Positions 56,045 to 64,000 of a DNA stretch of 64,000 bases are shown piece after piece (the first letter of the stretch is position 1; every line of letters starts with the position of its first letter). Source of the DNA: Alviniconcha marisindica (taxonomy: Eukaryota; Mollusca; Gastropoda; Provannidae); NCBI GenBank assembly GCA_018857735.1, contig JABMCL010000660.1, positions 690,001 through 754,000 on the forward strand. The letters run 5' to 3'. A program made the position numbers and the translations under genes. The notes under the pieces are model-generated. The model had not been told where the DNA came from. It saw only the letters and a program-made list of their open reading frames with translations, and did no database searches.

Positions 56045-56049
<5 letters not shown>
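55970..56049. other. AT-rich spacer
   Basis: AT-rich, with a run of about 13 A at 56035-56045; marks the 5' truncation point of the LINE fragment. Confidence 0.5.

Positions 56050-56101
<52 letters not shown>
56050..56101 (+). repeat. (TG)n microsatellite
   Basis: About 25 TG units. Confidence 0.97.
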
Positions 56102-57459
56102 CAGAGACGTGTTTGATATGCTGAATCCTCCAAGGCAAAAATCTTTCTACGTTGCTTCTCAAGCGCTTTTTGTCACCCCGGCAGCAATGGCCAGCTTCTC
56201 CCAAAAGGGTGAGGGAATGAAGTTAGCCAGTTTTACAGGTTTCAAAGGAAGTTAACTGAAGGCCTTGCCTGCTCGTACTTTTTGATCTCTGTGTCTGATT
56301 TACTGGAGTGCATGGACCAATTCGACTGATGGAACAGTTCAAAAGGCGAGAAATGCATTGATGTTTTCTTCGATGGCAAACACTAAAATTCCTTTAACGA
56401 CGTTCACATAATGATAGATCTAGTCAACGTTGGCATGGGAGTTCTCAAAGGTACCTGGATGCTCTCCCCCCCCCCCCACCCCCTCCCACCACCCGCAAAC
56501 AAAATGAAGCTGGAAAGGGAATGAGTAAAAGTATGACACGGCCACACGTGTGTCAATCACAAAACAGGCAACAACCACACGTACGGAGTCGTAATGTTGC
56601 TGCGTCCATGACGGCCGTGCACACAAAAGTCCGTTTTCTTCCCAAACGCACCTGTCTCGTTCCAGGTACTACTACCTCAAAACAAACTCTCAGAAGAGAA
56701 ACAAAGTTTGCAAGGTGAACAAAGAGCTCAGCCACGCACGGAGGGAGAGAAACCAAAGGGAGTCCAAGGAAAAAGCCACGTCGTGTCAGGAAGTGGGATT
56801 AGCGATAAGATCGGAGCCGCCGAGTAAGGCTGAAGCTCCCGTTCATTCTGGTGCCGTCAGACCTTATCCATCAGCCGTCTCGAGCCCCGCCCGTCAGACT
56901 ACCCTTATCGACGAGGCCTCCAAACAATCAAAACACCTCCACAGCGAGAACGTCACCCCTGCGGAACATTCAGCGACGGCTCGGTAATAAGAAACCCTTT
57001 GAAACCCACTGGCGTAATGGGGAACATTCCTGGACCCTCCTTCTCCACTTAGGCGTTCAATTAGAAGGTGCATGAACCTACAAATAACGGCCTCGCAATG
57101 TTTCAAACGTATCGAAAGCCAGTGCCCGACCCCAAGTAGATCTAGATCACTATCACCAAACCCCATTAGTCCACAGTTTTCTTTATTACCCCACACAAGG
57201 GCAAGCGGCTTCAGGAGGGCCATAAAGACGGCGATGTTTGGAAGGGGGCCGAGCTGAGCAGCAGTGGACCTTGGTTCTGGCAGCGGCCCATTGCATTGTG
57301 AGGACCTCTCCGCTAAGGCGGTAATTGCGGATTGGTTGCGCAACCACCCCTTCTCGACTCCTATTGATCTACTGGTGGAGTGCGCCACTCACAATGGACA
57401 GCTAATCTTCTGATAAACATCGCCGCCCAAAAAGGCAACGACGAACGGCTCTCTCCTCC
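56102..57459. other. Non-coding interval
   Basis: C run at 56467-56477. The minus frame 56894-57388 (164 codons) has no recognised domain. Confidence 0.5.
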
Positions 57460-57557
57460 AGAGCTCAGGAGCTGTGTGAAAGTCGAGGTAGCCGTCCTAG
57501 GCTCCCAGTCCCTAGTAGTCCTTAAAATGGTCTCTGTGGTCGTAAAGCAACACTAAA
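57460..57557 (-). repeat. Interspersed family A, long subtype, minus orientation
   Basis: Minus-strand GTGTTGCTTTACGACCACAG, AGACCATTTTAAGGACTACT, AGGGACTGGGAGCCTAGGAC, GGCTACCTCGACTTTCACAC, AGCTCCTGAGCTCTG. Longest copy of the family here. Confidence 0.85.
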
Positions 57558-57710
57558 ACTGAACGGCTTTCTCCTCCTGGAAGGCACAGTGGTAGAAACA
57601 ACTCCCGCATGGACGCTTGCGGTTTCGCAACAAGTCTCTTCTTTTACAAGAGCGCCTGTATGCTGATTCGGAGGGTTTGACTATGTGATACATATAACCA
57701 TATATAGAAG

Positions 57711-57792
57711 AATAATAACACTTATATAGCGCCATACCCTGTACAAATTTACAAGCTCACATGCATAGAACCTCTATTACATTATTATTATT
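57711..57792 (-). mobile_element. Family D element, second copy
   Basis: Minus-strand GAGCTTGTAAATTTGTACAG, GGTATGGCGCTATATAAGTG, TTATTATTC. It differs from 44991-45048 at about four positions over 50 bases. Confidence 0.75.
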
Positions 57793-59661
57793 GATCATTG
57801 TTCATGTTATGAGTAGAACTGGGTTAGTCGCTTTCTTCCTTACGTTCCCTTTAAACATTTTCGGAGAACCATGTGTCAGCTAGGGTGCGACTGAACCGAA
57901 AATGACCATTATTATCCTTTTGTTCATTAAGGTGTAACAACCGGAGACCATAGCCTGGTATTCGAGTGGACCTAGGCAGTCTCTTTAGTCGTCTCTTTCT
58001 ACATTCAGTACCAGCGATAACTACTGAGTGTAGTCAAACTGGAACTGAGTTGATACAAAAGAGTAACCCAGTTCTGGTCACGAAGGACAAGATGAAAGGA
58101 AACAGTGAAATGGAATGTTTTATTGTTATCACCTCAGTGTGGACTTTTAATGGACAGCCACTAAAATGTAGTAATCGCGGGTCACTTCGCGTCCCAGTCT
58201 GTTAAAGGCTGACAGCCTCATGTTACACCTTGTCTTTGAAACGCGCCGTCCGAGTTACGACACAGTGCAAACCGTAGACTCTGATTTACGGCACCGTGTA
58301 AGCGGATGTAACAAGCAGATAATTCCTTCACCTGGATTGTTCATGCTGTCACAACTACTGCTGACGCATGACTGAGACCTTTGCCAGCATAACCCCTTCA
58401 ACAGACCAGGCCGGAGATACGTACTACAGCAAGTAGAGTCTCTGACCCGGACGACATTGCGTCTCTGGTGACAACGTGAATGGCCACGGCTACACCTGAA
58501 GGTGTTTGGGGAGCTCAAACATTTTCACCTGCCTTCCCGCATCAAGAGATGGTCGGTGATTTTCTTCACGCCCCATTGCCCGCTCCGCCCGAGCAGCCTC
58601 TCAACAGCTACGCCGAGTAGAAGGGAGCTTTTGAGTGTGGACAGCAGCAAGTTCGGGATCAGGCCGCAGCCCCCTGGACCGACTCAATAGAACCAAAGAC
58701 TGTACCATAATAGAACCGCCAGAACAGTTTATTTCCTCACAGGCAATCACCGTGAATAAGACAGCTCAATGCATTGTCTGCCCATTAGTGCAAACTCGTC
58801 TGTGCTAATGTGTTTAGACAGGGGTCGAGCAGGGGACACGGTGGAGCGAGCTGACCAAAGACCTGGCCCGACGCTGCTTTAAGCCCCTTGATCTCAGCAG
58901 GTAGTTTGAGGTTAACGGTCCGTCCCAGTTCCAGGTGGTCATTACACACCAGAGATGGAAAAGCCCGCCCCCCATGGACGATGCCTAGGTATACCTTGGT
59001 ACCTACTCTCGTGAAAGCGCAAACACGCAACTCAAAAACAATGCCGAGAAACAGCGCACGAATCTTGGACCATCCACGGAATTTGCTGCTGGTGCCGGCA
59101 AGTCAAGAGCTACGCCGAGGACTGCTTGGCATTCTTCAGTCCATTCAGTGCACTCACACGGCCCTCCTCTCAATGACCTGAAGTGTGTGATCCACTAAAC
59201 ATCTCTTGCCTACCTTTATAAATGTCAGACTCCACTATACATCCACACGTATCTCACGTTATTTCGCTGAAGCCGAAAACAGTTATTTCCGTCTCAAGGA
59301 CCTGGCAGTGATGGTGTTATCTGTAGTGGTAAGGGAAGAAAGGGGTCTGTTTTGCCATTTCCCTTGGGGTGATACCACTCCTGTTGTGCATTGTTGTCTA
59401 GCTGACCATTTTTTTAAATATCAACTGCTCCGCAAGGCATGCCCTTCTATCTCTCTCCATCTCTCGTTTCCCCACATATGCTTTTCCTTGTATCCAGATT
59501 TCCAGGTCTGTAATAGAGTATTCATGATATGCATGTGCAGCCTCTAATGCATAACACCACGTTCCTGGTGAATGAGCAGAACTTATTTGATAACATTTAC
59601 ATCATTGCAGTCTAATGTAACTGCCCTAATTTGCCTAAATAAAATCGTCTCCAGCAAATCT
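57793..59661. other. Non-coding interval
   Basis: About 1.9 kb with few repeats. Paired frames at 58785-59181 on both strands show no domain. Nothing recognised. Confidence 0.5.
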
Positions 59662-59663
59662 GT

Positions 59664-59736
<73 letters not shown>

Positions 59737-59745
59737 CCCTCTCTC
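59662..59745 (+). repeat. (CCTG)n(TCTG)n(CT)n compound microsatellite
   Basis: About nine CCTG units, five TCTG units, then CT units. Confidence 0.97.
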
Positions 59746-62700
59746 TCCCTCCCTCCGTCTCTCATATATTTTGCTACATCCTATTTCATCCGCTCCTCCA
59801 CTCATTACGATCGGAACGTTCAGATTGTCCAGACCTGAGGTCAGCCTGACCTTTTCACCCAGCGCGGTAATAGATCACCTAGTGTGTTCTCCAATGTTCC
59901 AGCTGAGCACAATAGGCTCTGACAGGAGGACACATCGCTTTGCACCCCCCCCCCCCAAAGCCCCACCACCACCACCACTCCCTGCCTATTATCATTGCGC
60001 TGAATGAATCACTTAGGGTCCCACAGACGGCCAGGCAACGCTGTACAACCGAAAGGACTCGATACAGTCCACAGTGCCCGATGGCCGCGGTATGAACATT
60101 CTCAATTACAGCACCTGTTGTGCCTTTCCTTGGCCACGTCAGGCAGAAGCGGAGAAGACGGTCATTGTCAGGGGCCCAAGAAAGACGCTACTCAAAACAG
60201 GAACCCTGAAACGAAAAAGGTGGCACATTCTTGGGGCTTGTGTGGGAACGCCTCTTCGTCCCCCGTGTCTTGACGTCGCTGTGAGTCACCAGTGCGGGCC
60301 CGACAAACCCATAAACCATCAGGGGTGGTGAGGACAATGCTGTGAAGGATCAGCGGAACATTGAAGAAAGTTGCATATTTCGCTCTGACCATTGAACGTG
60401 TTAGGGAAACCACATGCTGGTCAAATACATGTAATAAGAATGGAAAAACACAGATTTAAAAGGTATTTGATGAACGTCACAAACACTTGAAAAAAGTGCA
60501 TGCCATCGGGATTATTATCATACGAAGTTTGTCAGATCTCACTTAATAGTCTACGAAAAACACTCAACGTAACACTTTTGCAGAGACCGAAAACGACCAA
60601 ATTGGTCCGCCTTAGTCACAGCAGACATTTTGTAATGACTCAGTGCGTCCACATAATTCTCGTGGAACAAGCATACAAAACTTGATGTAGCCAGCAATTC
60701 TGCAAAACTTTTTTCTTTTTCTGATGCTCCTGTCATCCTGACGTTAGGTCAAGGTCACACAAACTGATCTATGAAAGTGTAAATCTCAGTAAAGGTTCAT
60801 GTAAAATTGAAAACATCTCGTGCATACAATTTTCAAGGAAAAGTTCACATTGAAGTTTTTGACACGGATTGTTGCACGAACATTCATCATCTCATAGACT
60901 CGCATTTAATTTTCATGCAGTGAGTCAAAAAGCAAACATGTGATCATTCACATCCGTGCTGTTTTCACATAATATTCTCGCCCATTGAGCTGAAGATCCC
61001 TTTTGCTCGCATGGAGGGCGAGATAATTTAGACCGACATTTTTGACCGCTTACATTCAAAATGTTTCGCAATGTTTAACAAATCAAATTGCTTTCCGCGC
61101 AGGCTTGAAAAGACTCCATCAAGTCTGCATGAACTGGAAAACAAAAGAAAAAACAAAAAAATAACAAACCGTTTCCTCCTGTTCAAGACAGAAACTTGCC
61201 ACGCTCTTGGAAAATCCATTTTCACCAAAAAGCAAAGCACGATCCTGTTAGAAAAAGGCAAGCGGGGTCTCTCACAGCTCATTACAAGCTAAAACATAGG
61301 CGATAAACTCATCTTAACTTGTGTTTCCCCAGGTAAAGTGCTTTCACATCAACTCCACACCAGCAGCTAAGCAGGATGTGCAGAAACGAATACTGCAAAC
61401 TCTGATTTGGCCATACAGTGTCTGCACAAGCAAAAATATGCTGGAGACGTGGGTGCAGACAGACACGCCAAAGACGAATACACACCGCTTCAAGATGAAG
61501 GCCCAGTAACCCTGGTCGACCATGCATTCGCGTTGTTAGCACGGGTGTACGGTAGTTACCTGCACTGATAAGCAATACTGAGCCAACGCGCTTCAAAAAA
61601 CGCTGAAAAATCAACATATATTATTAAGAACTCCCAGACCTTACTGTTTCCCGGCTTTGCTATTATTGCAAGGCAAACGCAGACAATTTGCTGTTGCTCG
61701 AAGAGACTACTGGAATGGGACAATCATGGAACTGAAGTCATATAGAAGGCTGCTGGCATTTTGGATAAGATCGCACGTGGAAGGGGCCCGATGACAGTGG
61801 CGATAAAGAGCAAAATGTGAAGGGAAGAAAAGAAAGAAAAAAAACAGGAAAAAAATCGCCTCCAAAAGAAACTGTTTTGAGAATAAGACGCTAGCTAGTT
61901 CTACGCGATATGCTGCTTTATTTTTCCCTTCACGGAAAAGCGATAGTAAACAAAATCTGCTGAATGAAACTTTGCATAACAACGATGAGAGAGAAAACGA
62001 TTCAAGGTGCAGGGAAACTAAGAGGAAAACCAGCAGCACCCCCGTTTATCATTGGTTTAGGGACTTCAGGTGGGAGGGTGAAAACAACAATCCGAAAAAG
62101 AAAATCATACATTTTCCATCTGCTGATACTTCGGTAACGATGCTTTTTCGACCGCACGCTTTCCAGATATAAAAGCACTCAGAGGCCACGGAAAGCATGA
62201 AGATGTGCTCTACACGTGCCTAAGTTTGTCTTACCCCCTGCTCAACGTACGCTGGAGCTGTTGGTGTTCGGCATTTGCCAGCATGCAGCAGACCCCCACG
62301 ATCCGCAGCTGGCGAGGATGAGGGAAAACATCGTTGTCATCACCAAGGCAAAAGCGTTTTCCCAGACAGCTTACTTGCCGCTGCATTGTCTTGTCTGATC
62401 AGAGTCGAAGCGCTTCAGATAGTTAAAAGATAATATTAATAAAGGTGTGTCTGTGGATGTGTCGCATACTTCGATTTAAATCGTGAGCTAGTAACTGGTT
62501 TTTAAGGTCCAGTCATCTCCGGAAAGAGAGGGGACGAGGGGGAAGGGGGGCGGGGGAGGGGGGAGGAGTAAAGGAGAGAAGGGGGAGGACTGCTAGCAAG
62601 CACGTAAACACGCTCACCGGATAAAGAAATGGGCAAAAAGAGGTAGCTGGCAAAACAAGATGAACATAATCCACACCGAATTTTACGACCTCATCTCCAG

Positions 62701-63540
62701 GTGTGTTTTTCCTGTCTCTCCTTTCCCCAAAACTCCTCGCAGCCCAGCAGGTGTCAATGAGCTGAATGACAGAGGTGGCCGGATCGGCAGGTAAGAAGGG
62801 AGGTGTAGGTGTTCCGGGTGGGGGACCTGTCTACTTGTGTTTACCTTTACCGTCATCCCGGTGATGATCCCGCCAGTCGTCTACAACCACTCTCCGTTGA
62901 ACGATGCCCCTGCTGCAGTCTTTATCGCCCCCCTGTGTTTGTGCACTTCCACCGGCTACCTTTCTCCCTGCGCCGCACGTGCTTTTCCATCGCCGGGGAA
63001 TAGTTCTGCTTTTGTTTGTTTTGTGTTTCCACCGACTCGTAACAAGTTTACTCTCGATAGACGCTCTGTGCGAGTACAGATGGAAATGATCTGGCTGGCA
63101 TAAGGCTTTTGTTTCGTCGTACGGACATCGACGTGGACGGGCGGTGCGATCAATAAAATAGTTTTAATGAGACAAAAGAATCAACTCTCGGGCAAAACGA
63201 TGCTAACCACAGTAACCTGATACCCCTACGCACACAAAAGATGCCATTCCCTCACAAAAGTTTACGACTACCACAAAAAAAGCACTGTCATGTGTCCATG
63301 ACAATTAAAAATGATCCTTTCACCATCTACACTTTATGCCTTCCCTATCCTGCTCCGATCAGTATGCATACACCTGCGCAGTCTGTCTGACTAAAAGAAC
63401 CAGAAGCTGGTGTCCATAACCCGATACTCAGCACTTCAATACTTCATCGTCGAGAGCTGACCTTGAGCGGTTGACAGGACGTCAATATATATCCAAACTA
63501 ACCAGTAAAGTTGCAATTCAAAGCTCCACCTCTCCATATT
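59746..63540. other. Non-coding interval, about 3.8 kb
   Basis: Mostly unique sequence. A C run lies at 59945-59956, a G/A-rich stretch at 62521-62590, and a nuclear-receptor-type half site TCAAGGTCA at about 60751-60759. No exon, RNA gene or repeat family recognised. Confidence 0.5.
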
Positions 63541-63600
63541 ATATCAGTATATCTTTATTGCCACGTGTCATGTCAAAACAATCATGCACATGAAATGAGG
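63541..63600 (-). mobile_element. Possible retroelement 3' end
   Basis: Minus-strand GACATGACACGTGGCAATAA then AGATATACTGATATA. A GACAATAAAGATAT-type ending is typical of LINE 3' tails, but no second copy or coding part is present, so the call is weak. Confidence 0.3.
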
Positions 63601-63702
63601 CATGGTGTTGAGAACACTCATACGATACATGGACGCACGGGACTCAATTCATCGCAGTGCACCAGCCACAATGTTAACGTTACATCAAGAAAAGAAGAAA
63701 AA

Positions 63703-63723
63703 AGGGGGGGGGGGGGGGGGGGG
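63703..63723 (+). repeat. G homopolymer (~21)
   Basis: Run of G after AAAAA; lies in a purine-rich stretch from 63686. Confidence 0.95.
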
Positions 63724-64000
63724 ATGGAAAAGAATATAACTGGACACGTTGTTTTTCCTTCTTTCTTAATATTACTATTACATCAAACCTGGCAGAAACC
63801 GCTAGCGGTCTGACAGCAGGGACAAAATGAGGCGTGGCCGAGTCATGGGTTAGTGTCATCCATTTACATGGGTACTCCATCCCGATCACCGTACCCTATC
63901 GTTATAATCAGCACCCCCTCCCCCTCCCAGCAGCCCCATCATTCGTATCCTAATCATCTAATCATGCAAGGCTAAAAGCAACAATGATCAGTCCGACCTG
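63724..64000. other. Non-coding end of window
   Basis: Nothing recognised. Confidence 0.5.

Noticed and set aside
58785..59181. Paired plus and minus frames around 59 kb
   Set aside because: Considered as a decayed transposon frame, but no RT, integrase or transposase motif could be read.
60738..60765. TCAAGGTCA nuclear-receptor half site
   Set aside because: A 9-base match is expected by chance in 64 kb and nothing nearby gives it context.

Overview
This is animal (metazoan) genomic DNA, most likely from a lophotrochozoan and probably a marine gastropod-like mollusc. The grounds are very long introns, extreme density of simple repeats, GT-AG exons of a conserved axon-guidance receptor, and tRNA-derived SINEs and a non-LTR retrotransposon fragment in a style common in marine invertebrates. 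The clade call is inference. There are no bacterial-style operons, CRISPR arrays or rRNA genes.

The only gene I can identify with confidence is a netrin receptor of the UNC5 family on the minus strand. Two adjacent exons at 17331-17491 and 16281-16491 encode the first immunoglobulin domain, with matching phases, a usable donor between them and a textbook GTAAGT donor at the end. A third, tentative exon at 39219-39306 would supply a signal peptide in the exact phase needed to join the first Ig1 exon, giving a first intron of about 21.7 kb. The next exon (Ig2) is not found downstream, so the intron after 16281 runs past position 1. On this model positions 1-39306 lie inside unc5 and 39307-64000 is 5' UTR, promoter or intergenic sequence. 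If the signal-peptide candidate is wrong, the whole window may be intronic.

Region by region: 1-12 kb has short satellites, a dispersed family seen at 1.6, 7.4 and 8.6 kb, a complete-looking SINE (9.38-9.68 kb), a minisatellite (9.9-10.2 kb) and a tRNA-like SINE head (11.7-11.8 kb). The 12.3-16.26 kb stretch is a polypyrimidine array followed by 1.2 kb of polypurine and a minisatellite that nearly touches the Ig1 exon. The 16.3-17.5 kb stretch holds the two exons, separated and flanked by tandem repeats. At 17.5-38 kb there are minisatellites, many (GA)n, (CA)n and (G)n tracts and scattered copies of at least three interspersed families. At 39-64 kb there are a second SINE carrying a nested insertion, a piggyBac-like miniature element with TTAA ends, a broken reverse-transcriptase fragment with a probable LINE 3' end nearby, and more satellites.

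Most long open frames are translations of microsatellites or GC-rich spacer with no recognisable domain. I do not see a new molecular machine here. The most interesting signals concern how tandem repeats carrying splice-site-like sequence sit against the UNC5 Ig1 exons, and how retroelement 3' ends coincide with microsatellites.
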